A stretch of DNA of 25,297 nucleotides. Source: Phoronis australis. Taxonomy: Eukaryota > Phoronida > Phoronidae. Shown here piece after piece: positions 1 to 11,600 of this stretch. The notes beneath the pieces were generated by a model that ran no database searches, had not been told where the DNA came from, and saw only the letters and a list, made by a program, of their open reading frames with translations. The stretch lies in contig NMRA01000099.1 in NCBI GenBank assembly GCA_002633005.1, positions 800,889 through 826,185 of the forward strand. The letters run 5' to 3'. Made by a program: the position numbers and the translations under genes. How positions within the stretch are numbered: the stretch's first letter is position 1; each line of letters opens with the position of its first letter.

Positions 1-625
1 ATAAGAAAATTGATGATTTTTAAATAAAGAGTATGAGGAGTAAGACAAACAAGTTCCAATATTCACTTGACATAGAAGTATAAAAGAGTTCGTTGAAATT
101 ATAGACACATGGTGAACAGAGACACCTGGTGGCTGCCAAAAGTATTGCTCACAGGCTACTTTAGTTTTTGACAATATTGGACAAGACAACTAGTTCTTGT
201 CTGTTAATCATCTAAGTTCTTAACAGGTCCTCCTGGAGGCAATTTGTTTGCAAGTGTTGGATTTTATATTTTAACCTATTAAAAATAATTAAAAAATTAT
301 GGGTCAGGGGTTGGAGAAATAAATGAAAAATATGGGTGGTGGGTACAAAATAAAAGTGCCTTCCCCCCCTCCCATACAGATTTTGCTGGAACAGCCCTAA
401 GCAGGGTTAATTCCAAAAGATATCAAATCTCAATAACGGGTGTAAATTACACCTGCTCAAACCTCGCTCGTCGTTGTATAAACAAGCGCAGCCCAATAAC
501 AAGCGTCGAGAAGCAATGCTTCACTCATTTGGTAGCTCAAGTAACCACATCGCAAATACAATTTTAGCGCATTCATTCATTCGCACACATACATACGCAT
601 TCTAGTTGTGTTGTATTTCAAAATA
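1..625. other. Non-coding, AT-rich flank
   Basis: I see no recognisable gene. Reading frames are short. There is a C-rich run near 363-374 and nothing else that I can support. Confidence 0.5.
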
Positions 626-1163
626 CAGTAAATCTTGCTAAGCCCAATCCACTGGACAGAGATTTCATCAGAGTTCAGCAAAATCTGACTCCTCTGAAGG
701 CTGCATGCACAACGCCTTTGACCAAATTTGGCCATGGAATACACCCCCTTCCCTCTGCAAAACATGCCCAAATGAAATGATGTTTCTTCAATAGATCACA
801 TGTATCACAGGTCATTAATGATATAACTGTATGCACAGATTTCCCATTATAAAATATCTATGTACGCATCTTGGGTGTCATAAAGGTAGTCTAGCCTACA
901 TGTGCACAGTGGCAGTATCCTGTTTTTGGTGAAATTCCGTCTAATATCTGGGACATTTTGAAAGAGATTAGTTATGTGATGAGGAAATTTATGTTCGAAC
1001 AATCTGCACCTTTTCTCAGAGTTGAGCAAAAAATGACTTGAGAATTCCGACTTAACGTGACGCTTTATTAAAGAATCTAATACAAGAACAATTGTACCCT
1101 GTAGCCTTGGTCAGAGTTGAGCGAAAATCTGACTCACACATCCAACTTGTGCAAGATTTACTG
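626..1163. mobile_element. MITE-like element with 13-bp inverted ends and TA flanks
   Basis: CAGTAAATCTTGC at 626-638 is repeated exactly as its reverse complement at 1151-1163, and both are bordered by TA, as expected for Tc1/mariner-type target duplication. No transposase is visible in 538 bp. A 25-base motif of the form cagagttnagcnaaaatctgactc recurs inside near 670, 1017 and 1112, so the element may have an internal direct-repeat structure. The superfamily is an inference. Confidence 0.6.
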
Positions 1164-1662
1164 TATTAAGAAGTTGAGACAATGAACATAGTTCAGGCTT
1201 TCACCAAGAGGTGGAGCACTTGGCACAAATGTTTCAGTAAGGCTTCAACAGTACATGAAAGTACACTTCTTGTACTATAGCCAGCCAGAAGCCCATCTTC
1301 GGTGTCAGTAAGCATATTATTACAGTGTTATCGTATTAATCAAAACGAATCAAGGAATCAAACACATATCACACTTTTATGTTCACAAGACAAAACATCC
1401 ACGAATAGCACTGTCCCGAATTGAACTCTTTTGAAGCAGAGGTAGAAAACCCATTACATGATTGACCATGTAAGCCATGCACAAAACGGAGAAGTAATAA
1501 ATAACTGATCGCCTGTAGCACGAAAAGAATGCTGAAAAAGTGCTTGAAGAAAGTGAAGTAACATGGGTAAAGAACAAGGAATTCAAAGCCACAATACACC
1601 ATGTTAAGTATATTTGTTTTTGAAGAGAACGCCATTGTGTTCTAACTTGTCCTTTGAATTGA

Positions 1663-2301
1663 ATTCTTGTTACGGCCATACCTCCTCGGGAGGTAATGCA
1701 CCTGGTCAGAAGCAATAACCATCAGTCGATTTTTCTAAAGCCTGGAAATCATTTCTTATCTTGCGTAAGGAAGATGAGACTGTTTTTTCATAACGGTATG
1801 CAACATCAATTCAAAGTTAGTTTTGTACATGGGTTTACTGCAGTTCTGAGTGGCACTGTTGTATTTCAGGACAGTGTTATTGTATTGAAATTGCCAACAA
1901 AACAAAAGAACAAGACTACTATTCATACTGCTAACTTTCAATTTCACATAGCATCAGTCACAACACATATTCCCTCACCTATACAGTTAACAAATTACAA
2001 AACTGTAAATTGGAGAACACATGCGATCGGTTGCATAAAACTTACACACTGGATTACAACATCACATGTCATGGTGCTAATAATGAACAATGCAATAATC
2101 AAAGTTGTACAGCCAACAAGTGTTAAAGTACTTATGCAACCCATCTCTGTAACACACCAACGTTGCTCAATTCATATGTCTATTCTAAACAACACTAAAC
2201 AGATGAAAATCGGCGAACTCAAAGTCAATGTTGCCGCAAAGGTGCTGCCATTTCAATTAATACTACGCAGCTCATTTCCTGATATCCCAGTAATTCCATA
2301 A
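1663..2301 (+). other. Unassigned open reading frame, 213 codons including stop
   Basis: The frame is open from 1663 with the first ATG at 1696 (201 residues) and a stop at 2299-2301. It is the longest unexplained open frame in the window, and such length is unusual in AT-rich sequence. The translation is rich in His, Thr, Val, Ile and Asn, shows no motif, signal peptide or domain that I recognise, and has no obvious splice sites. A second plus-strand frame over the same bases is rich in Cys and N-glycosylation sequons but broken by several stops. It lies tail-to-tail with Mondo, 246 bp from its stop. It may be a decayed gene, a UTR or chance. Confidence 0.25.
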
Positions 2302-2431
2302 TGCATGATGTTACTAGTAATGCAATTGTCCTCGGTAACTGTATTGACTAGATGTCACACAAGACAAGTCACAAACGTAAGCATAGCCACTTATGCTGTC
2401 AATACTGAACAGCTGTAGAAGCCACTTTTCG

Positions 2432-2437
2432 TTTAAT
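2432..2437 (-). promoter_or_regulatory. Candidate poly(A) signal of Mondo
   Basis: An ATTAAA hexamer on the minus strand about 110 bases after the stop codon. The nearest canonical AATAAA on this strand that I see further downstream is at 1064-1069. Which one is used cannot be told from sequence. Confidence 0.3.
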
Positions 2438-2547
2438 GCACCGGCACGTCTAAGCACCACAGTTCGATGGTCCTTCGTGGGCTGAATACCACCTCTCCAT
2501 CACCAATTTCAGCAAGCAAATGCCACGTGAACTCGGACCACCAGTCT

Positions 2548-2666
2548 TCAGATACTATCTCTTCGCTCCTGCTTCGTGACAGCTGCAATCGCCTCGTCTC
2601 GCACACGAGTAGGATTTGAGAGTATGGATGTGGTCGTACTAAGCTGGCGCAGAGAATTGAACACCT
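2548..2666 (-). CDS. Mondo (MLXIP/MLXIPL-like): Mondo exon 16: C-terminus and stop codon
   Basis: The acceptor is cctttgtag; with the last base of exon 15 it makes Glu, then VFNSLRQLSTTTSILSNPTR and a 18-residue tail before TGA. It matches vertebrate VLNSLRQLGTSTSILTDP closely and joins in phase. It lies 2.8 kb beyond exon 15, with a transposon and a minisatellite between them, so it is easily missed. Confidence 0.96.
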
Positions 2667-5600
2667 CTACAAAGGATAAAGCAATACATGAAAAAATAAG
2701 CAATTGTGACTCTTCGTCGAGTTAAATTAGACCTTAAGAGGCAGATCGTCTGTCACTTCTGAAAATGATAAAAAGCGTGCGTGAAAATATAGTCGAATTA
2801 ATAATCGCTATATGTTCATTTTACCCCAGTACCAGTTCTTTCTCTGGGTGACAGTGGCTGATCATGCGCTACTTGGTACCATATAAAGGAATGGGAAATT
2901 TGACCTAAATATTGGAATATCCTAATTTCTTATTCTCTCTTTTTTAGTTTCGAAGTCCGACAAAAGGGGCATTTTTAATTAGATAGTATGGAATGATAAC
3001 TCACTTCTCCACACATCTAATGGTAGGAACTGTTTCGTCTCTCCAACTGCGGTACATGTCCATACCATTGATTTAACAGTTTGCTACTATTTTCACTAAG
3101 CAGTTGACAATGTTTAAAGTGGACCACTTTTTCAAAACAACTTCATTTCCCCATCCAAATGCACACAGATTTGGGGTTGTCCAGGAATCCCGAATATTTT
3201 TTTGAATTTTATTATTTTATTATTTTTTGGTAATAGGGTGATATCCCCGTCACAACTGCATAGTCAAAACTTCGAAGCTTTGATATGATTATCCCCACTT
3301 TCGCAGCTTTTCTCAAACAAATCCTTCCTAACAATGTACACCCGATTAGCATTGTTACAAGTTTTCAGTGACTAATAATGACAATCTCACATTAAGTGAT
3401 ATTGTTTCACTATAAACATAACAGTTGATGTCCACGGCAGAATATGATAACAATAGATATAATGACCAACTGATTATCGCCAATATGTGTCATTGTGACA
3501 CATTTACTGAAATCTTATGTTAAACATAAATGCCCATTTTGCATTTGATGTAACAAGAACATATCAAGATGCCTGAAGTAACGGACTCCGTGTTATATAC
3601 AGCCCTTTATAGACTGCATATACACCAAGAAGCCACATAGTTATATACAGCTCTTTATAGACTGCATATACATCGAGAAGCCACATAGTTATATACAGCT
3701 CTTTATAGACTGCATATACATCGAGAAGCCACATAGTTATATACAGCCCTTTATAGACTGCATATACCTCATCATCTGCCAAACCACTGTCCTATTCACA
3801 GCATTCTTCTCTGCATTTCTTCTCATAGTATTTGGCCTATTAAGCCGTGTAGTTATAACTCTTGAAATTTTGGCAGGGCTCTGTCAAACTCGGTACATTT
3901 ATTGTCAGAATTATTTAGCAATAAGCTGGTACAACAAGGCTGATAATGAAGCTGAACTCAAGTCAGATACCAAAATGAGGTCATCGCTCCTAACCACTGA
4001 GAGAACACAGATAGGTCAAATTCTCGAAAACACTAAGCAAAAATGCATTTAAGGCGAAGGCAACCTTTTTTCCTGTCATTTTTAGCAAAAATAAGGTTTG
4101 TTGATTATCCCAGACATATTTTTCACTTATTTACTGCTTTTCGTAATTTAATTAATTACTCGTCGTCTACCCCGGAAGTGACGTTTTGGGAGGCAAGAAT
4201 TTCGGGTCAATTACTTTTCATATAGTCTGACTGTGAGAGCAGTCGAGTCAGTCATTGTTTTACCTCAGTTGTTATAAGTCCGGTCGTCGTTTGCTTTTGC
4301 TTATGAGTCAGTCAACATGCCACGCTGTTGCTGCGTACTGGGGTGTACTCATTATCGTCTCACATACAGAGGCAAAACTGTCCCACTTGCCCGAGTGTGC
4401 CGCGACACACTCCCACTGGAGGGTGATCTGACCACCCAAACTGCTTACATCCCGCCGTGTGACTCTCTCGTCACACACCTGGCACCTTCCAAATAGCTCC
4501 AATACAAGTCCACAATAAACTTATCAAACTTAGGCTCACCGAGCTGTTCATTGGATGTCGAACTGTCCTCTTCACTGGGTGTCAAACTGGGCCTGTATTC
4601 ACTCCCACTACTCAACATCGCTGCAGGGCTGCTTACAGGCTCTGCCGAGGCTAGACACAACAACACAGGGCGAATCACTGCTAGTTCCCGGAATTGCATG
4701 CAATGGGGGTACGTTCGGAGGCACGGGTGACAGTAGATGAAGTGCCTTCAGTCCCTGTATATAGTGGCCACAGCTCGCGAGGCTTCTCACTTCAAAAACG
4801 CACTTCTCGGGGTTGGCGACGGGGCACTGCCGGGAATCAACAGCGACGGTATGGTACCCTTCTTCAGGCGTTGTTTCGCAGGGACGTTCATTAATTCAGC
4901 GTACATATCCCTGTCATAATCTGACTGCAGAAAATGCTTGCCACACACTCGGTAACCCTCCACTGTTTTGTACGTTGCGTGGACGGGTAGCGCTGAGTTC
5001 TTCACATGAACGAGCTAGTCAAGTACGGCGAAGTGTGTCATCCTTCGGAAAGCGACGCAAGGTACCCAAAGCGCGTGTGAGACGATAATGAGTACATCCC
5101 GGCACGCAGCTACAGCATGGCATGTTGACTGACTTGTAAACAAAAGCAAACGACGACCGAACTTATCAAAACCGAGGTAGAACAATGACTGACTCGACAG
5201 CTATCACAGTCAGACTATAATGAAAAGAAATTGGCGCGAAAATCTTGCCTCTCAAAACGTCACTTCCACAGTAGAGGACGAGAAATTAATCAAATTACGA
5301 AAAGCTGTAATTAATTGAAACATGTGTCTGGGATTATCAACGAACCTTATTTTCGCTAAAAGTGACATGAAAAAAGGTTGCCTTTGCCTTTAAATATTTC
5401 GACAGTTCTTGCTGATATTTTAACACACTTTCTGAAATACTGACTAAACTTGGTGTTGTCCATTTTATTGGGAAAACAACTGCAGGAATAGGATCAGTTG
5501 CATTTAACTCACCCGTTCTTAGCTGGACCAGAGAGCAGTGCTGGTCTAACCAGGCCAGTACACTGCGACAGAGGTCTTCCATACTGGCTGTCGACACTAT

Positions 5601-8600
5601 GTTATTATAGGACACAAATAGTGAACGAATAATGCGACTGAACTGTACAAATGGTTAAGGAGTAAACATGGCATCAGGTCGATATGTACACATAATCCGT
5701 TTGAGAGAACGCATGCTGTTTTTAAACAGATGCCAGTCATGAACATGACTCCTAGTCCGCAACACACAATGTGCATGTCTACGCTCAATACAATTCAATG
5801 GTCACAAGAAAATGAAATGACTACCGTGACATAATCCCACAGGTATGCACAAATATACAATGGATGGTTTGAAAAACGAAAATGCTCGGGAAAATGTTTG
5901 TTCATTCGAAACGCAATGAAATCTGCCAAGCAAGAGTCACGATTGAATTACAGTTCCTCTTAAGTCGTTCATTCTTCCAGTATAAATGTATTCTGATAAA
6001 TGTATGGTCATGGAACCTTCACACAGGTCAAAATGGGTGAAAATTACATAGATGCCAGACAGAGATTTTCCGATACAGAAATGGACGCGTGAATTAAACA
6101 CCAGGATGAACACCGAGAGGCCGACATTATCCAGGCATTCCACCAGCAATATTAATTAAAATTTGAGAAGCCATTAGAATCATTTCCAAGTATAAATGCA
6201 AGGCGCCATATAATACAAAACAAATACAACTTTTAANGTGCATGTCTACGCTCAATACAATTCAATGGTCACAAGAAAATGAAATGACTCCTAGTCCGCA
6301 ACACACAATGTGCATGTCTACGCTCAATACAATTCAATAGTCACAAGAAAATGAAATGACTACCGTGATATAATCCCACAGGTATGCACAAATATACAAT
6401 GGATGGTTTGAAAAACGAAAATGCTCGGGAAAATGTTTGTTCATTCGAAATGCAATGAAATCTGCCAAGCAAGAGTCACGATTGAATTACAGTTCCTCTT
6501 AAGTCGTTCATTCTTCCAGTATAAACGTATTCTGATAAATGTATGGTCATGGAACCTTCACACAGGTCAAAAAGGGTGAAAATTACATAGATGCCAGACA
6601 GAGATTTTCCGATACAGAAATGGACGCGTGAATTAAACACCAGGATGAACACCGAGAGGCCGACATTATCCAGGCATTCCACCAGCAATATTAATTAAAA
6701 TTTGAGAAGCCATTAGAATCATTTCCAAGTATAAATGCAAGGCGCCATATAATACAAAACAAATACAACTTTTAACCTTAGGCGAGTTCTCAGAACATAT
6801 CCAGTACAACCAGACAAGTAAAGGATACAATCCAAAACCTCCAGTCTTGAAGAGTTCTGTTCTTGACGTAGTCTTCAAACAGTTCTTGCTGTTGGTCGGT
6901 TCTCTGGCGCGTAACTGGGACGCCAGTCGCAGGCAGCTGTGCTTGGCAGTTGCTAGAGGGATTAAGAGACAGGTTAATGTGAGAGGCAAGACACTTTTCA
7001 ATAACTGAGCAGTCTTAATCTTTTTAACTGTGGTATTTACCCACAATGCAGCACATTCATCAGGCACTATATAGCCTCCTACTTCGAATATTGTTACGGA
7101 ATCCTTATCTTAGGACTTGCAACTTGTTAATTTGTTTTCGAATTGCAAATAACATCATTCCATCATTTGTCTTTGTGAAAATTATAAATACAAAAGTTCG
7201 CAGTTCACCTGATGGCATCCTTGAGTGTCTCTATCTCTTGTCTCAATACGTCTGCCTCTTCCTGCATGGACGAACGCTCTGACTTGAGCTTACGACAGTA
7301 TTCAGCAGCTGTAACACGTAGTGGGCAAGTTGGCAATTAAACACAGCTCATTCAGTTTTGAGTCTCATAAACTGCAGTAAAAATGCTCCAGTCCTGCACA
7401 ATCGAAAAAGTTTGGGACACCGAAATTCAAGCCCAAGTTGATTTTTCTCGATTCTGAAGATTGGGACATGGACGATATGGTTTTTATCACATGCCTCAAA
7501 CATTGCACACTCAAGCAAAGTATCCATGTTTAGTTGTCCCAAAAACTGGAGAATTATTACCACAGTATATATATGCAAGAAAGGAAATTCAATAGCAACT
7601 ACAAGTGAATAATATACGTCACATGAGTCTCCCACAATACAGCTGGGCACAAAACCACCAACCTTAATAAGACTCCAGTAAACAAAAACAACCAGTCACG
7701 TTCCATGAAATTTGAAAGTTTACCCGAAGTGACCCACGAAATTTATTTCGTTAACTTAGGAATGGTTTCGGACCTCGAACTACTCAACAACTACTAAATG
7801 TTCACTTACTCTTCTGTAACATCTGAGCTTTGCTTATCTTTGAAGTGAGATTTTGTTGAAGGGCTGGGATGAGTGTGTGAAGCATGTCAAAACCAGACTG
7901 AAATAAAGACAACAGTTGAGACAACGAGAGACAGGTGAACAGAATCACACAGCTTCACACATTCCAGGCAAGGAACCATTAAGCATGTGTTGCACGCCAC
8001 CTATTGACCAATTCTTCAGGCAGTCATTACATGTATCCTCAAACTTAAGCCAATTTTCCAAATTTCACTGTCCTGACATTTGATTTATATCAGAAAGATG
8101 TTCTGCTTAAATTATTCGGATATTTCGTAACTGAAACATTTTTAATTCACTGACTTTCATAATTTCACAATGTAAGTCAAGCACTCACAAAGCTGCAATG
8201 TAGGGATTCTTTGTCAAGGAGGTCAAAGTTCAGCGGTCACAGAAATGAGAAAATGCCGCCGTTTAGCGAAAAATGCTGACCTGCAACCAACAGTAGAACA
8301 GAACTCCACAATTGATGTATACTATGTAAAGTTCTATTGGAAAAACACCAGATTCCTACTAGGTCACCCAAGTGGCTGTGGATCAAACAGTGTCCTTCTG
8401 ATGAAAAGGTGACCTGCTGGGACAAAGGGCAACTACGGGGATCAGACTGTGACCTACCTTAATGTTGACCCGCCTCTTCTGTTCAGCCGTGATGTGAAGA
8501 GCTCGTCGCTGCTCCTTGTATTGATAATTGTCTGACTTGGGCCGAGCCCCCCTGTAGCCCTGTAGGGACAACACACATAATGCCAGTTAATTTCAATCAA

Positions 8601-11600
8601 CTACAACAAAAAATGGAAGCTGAAACCCCTAACTTAAAGATGTTTGCATATATGGGTGGCGTGACAGACGAGTTACCATGACAACACACAGCATTAGTTA
8701 TACCTCAAATGGTGTTTAGTTTTCCGCCTTAACAATTGGATTGTCCGGTTTTTAATCTTATTGTGGCCAAAAACTGATTTAACTCACTGTGTTGTCCAAG
8801 ACACAGCCACGGACACAAAGTGATATATATGGCTCAGTCTCCTTGTTGACTATGGAATTATTTACATTTGCACAGAACGTCTATTTACACCTGACCTTTT
8901 TTCACCTGTCACACAAGTGCTCGTACTACAACATCACAAAGCAGAATGCTTTTCCCCGACCAGATAAGCAACAGCAGAAGCAGGCAATCCCATACAACAA
9001 ACCACAATTGTATTGCACAAATGTTATCTCCAAAAACATAACTTCCCGTCTCACACCAGAGCACTTACATCACTAGACTTGGGGGAGTCCGCTAGGTCAA
9101 AGGTTGGGGACGAGGCCTGATCCTAGAAATAGTCGAAACAGAGTTAAGTGCTACCCAAAACCATGAGAACAAAAATGCTCTCGAGTTACCTGGACATTTA
9201 CACATTACAAACTCACATTTTGTTACATGGTCCTTGTGATGTGTAAGAGCAAATTATGCAAACATTAGTCATCAATCCAGCAAAAGTGAATGTCTAAGCC
9301 TAAAGATTGGTTGCGTGTTTTCAATCAAAGAGAGTTTCAAATACATTTCTGCAAATGTATAGTCTTGCATAGTAGAGAATTAGGAAGACGGGAGCAGGAT
9401 CAGACACCCCAGTAAACTTCAATCCGGTGGTAAGGAAACTGAACCTTAGTAGACAAGTCCACAGTATGGTTGCATGACACGCAAATTTCATGACACAATG
9501 ACTACTGGGTATCAAAGTAAGGCAAATTTTTGTGGCAGTAAACATGGGACATATTTTAGCCAATGAAAGCTTAAGATTCAACAATTGATGTTCTTTAAAA
9601 AAGCACATGTCACCTTTCATTAGCAATTTGTCTCATGGTTAACCAATTTGAATAGAATAACGGGTGTGCAAACTTGAGATTTAGCTCCATAGTCCTTCAG
9701 CAAGCTGGGCATCAAGGAAACTTGACCATGGCGCATTTTGCTTGTCTGTCATCAGCAAGCAATTTTTTCATTTTTAATTAGTATGTTGTTTTTGCCTGCT
9801 TCAGATGGACAATAACAGTAAACCAAATCAATGGCAAAAACACAACAGCGAGACTTTGAAATCGTTATGAAATTTGTTGATCTCAAAGGATCAACATGAT
9901 TTGGGATACAGTGCTTACCAGTCAATCATCAGTTAACTGTAGACATAGTAACAAAGAGATTATGAAGTTTCTCAGGAAAAGACTTTTTCGCTTTGTTCAA
10001 CCACCATTTTAACCAAAGACAAAACCAAATATACACTGAAGAAACCCCAAAAATGTCAAATTTGTGAAGACCAACCGATCTTCAGGCCTTAAAGCTGTGA
10101 AACGACTGATAATATTTTGAATAAATTTTACTCAAATTATAAATCGGACAAAGGTTTCATAAGCTAAGTACAGTGAACGGAGGAGACATGTGACAACCAA
10201 CTGCAAAGCTTCTGCCACACAATGATCAACTGAATTAACGACAACACTGGGAGCTCTTACCAATATACTGTCAGCATTGTCAAACTGTTCTGAACTGATT
10301 GGCGGATCTGATTTACGTCCTGGAAAAATGCACACATTTATGAATTATATAGGAAATTACGTACAAGAATGACACAACACGTTTACAAACTTTGTTCCGT
10401 AAGGTTAATAGACACACCTCCTATTTACACAACATGGCCTCTGTGCTCAGACTGATTGTGACGATTAAACAGAACACATCCATGGATATGTCAACTATAA
10501 TACCGTACTCATCCGGGTTACGGCCCATGCTCGGCTAACCGCACACCCCCAATTTTTTATGATCGAGACTTCTGTAAAGGTATCTGTGCTTCAGTGAACG
10601 TTCGTCGCACTAAATTAAGATTCCAAAACATGCGCAACTCGCTTACCTTTCTGTGACAATCAATCAGTTTTAGCGGATCTGGGACCTTGCCTTACTATGG
10701 CGGTAAAATACCCGTATTCTCATGCCCTTTACTGAAGGAGACACAATTGTTTCCTTTAGCTTACGCGTGGAACTCGTGTCAGCATGTACTGATCACTGAG
10801 ACAGCATTTGTCGAACATATTTCATTTGCGGTAGAACCAGCAAAGCAGTACTTGACAGGGATATCACGTCCGTGGCCAACCTTTCTGTGATTCCCCGTGA
10901 CAGTACACGAAACACAACCACCCTGAGCATTGAAATAAGAAAAGACATGGTCCATTGTGACAAGCCAACTTGTGTCGCTGTTCCGTCTTGGTTAAAGTCC
11001 TTCTCTCACGTGTTAACCCTTATTACATGGTTAGAGGATGTTATAAGGATCCAAGAAGTACTTACCCCATAACTAATACACAATCCGTACTCGAAAAAAG
11101 TTTAAATGAACGCGCCACTCACGATTCGCACCCGAAGAACGACCACCATTTTGAACTTGCCGCGAACCCGGAAGTACAATTCACTCAGGAACCCAGGCCG
11201 AGAAAACGCCGTCAGTGCGACTGGAGCAGTGCCTGTACTGTTACCAGCCAGCAAACGGGGATAAAATAATCGACAGCGTGCTTTAATTTTTATAAAATCA
11301 AACTACGGACAATTTCATCGAATTTGCTGAAGAAATGTGGTGAATAAATTTTGACAGAAATTATTTTGTCAGACTCGGGACCGCAGCCTATCGGACCCGG
11401 TGCGGATCGAGACCAGACATTGGCGAACGGTAAATGCATGCGGTTGCAAGCTGTTTTGTCGAAGTAAAATGGTCAAATCATAAATGTTGCATATATTCAA
11501 GGGTAGTTTCAGACACTTGCATGAAATTAGGGGCACAAAAAACAAGAAAATTGAACAAAGTTTCTTTTTTGTAGCAACGTTTGTCAAAATGTATCAACGT

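Larger units (their letters stand above)
2667..5512 (-). other. Mondo intron 15
   Basis: It separates the last two coding exons. It contains AT-rich sequence (for example the A/T run near 3197-3229), a 48-bp minisatellite and the THAP-bearing element, listed separately. The remainder shows nothing recognisable. Confidence 0.9.
7309..10260 (-). other. Mondo introns 9-12, excluding exons 10-12
   Basis: Four introns of about 0.5 to 1.1 kb separate exons 9 to 13. I find no repeats, RNA genes or additional exons in them that I can support. Confidence 0.6.

Noticed and set aside
5337-5512. Mondo C-terminus ending in transposon-derived residues at 5337
   Set aside because: The frame is open, but a good donor (gtgagt) at 5512 and the conserved NSLRQL exon at 2666-2548, joining in phase, show that this is intron read-through.
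8175-8220. Alternative helix-1 exon (minus-strand frame reading FDLLDKESLHCSF before a gtgagt donor)
   Set aside because: No AG acceptor lies close upstream, similarity to the helix is limited to a few residues, and exon 12 already supplies the conserved GFDMLHTLIPAL in phase.
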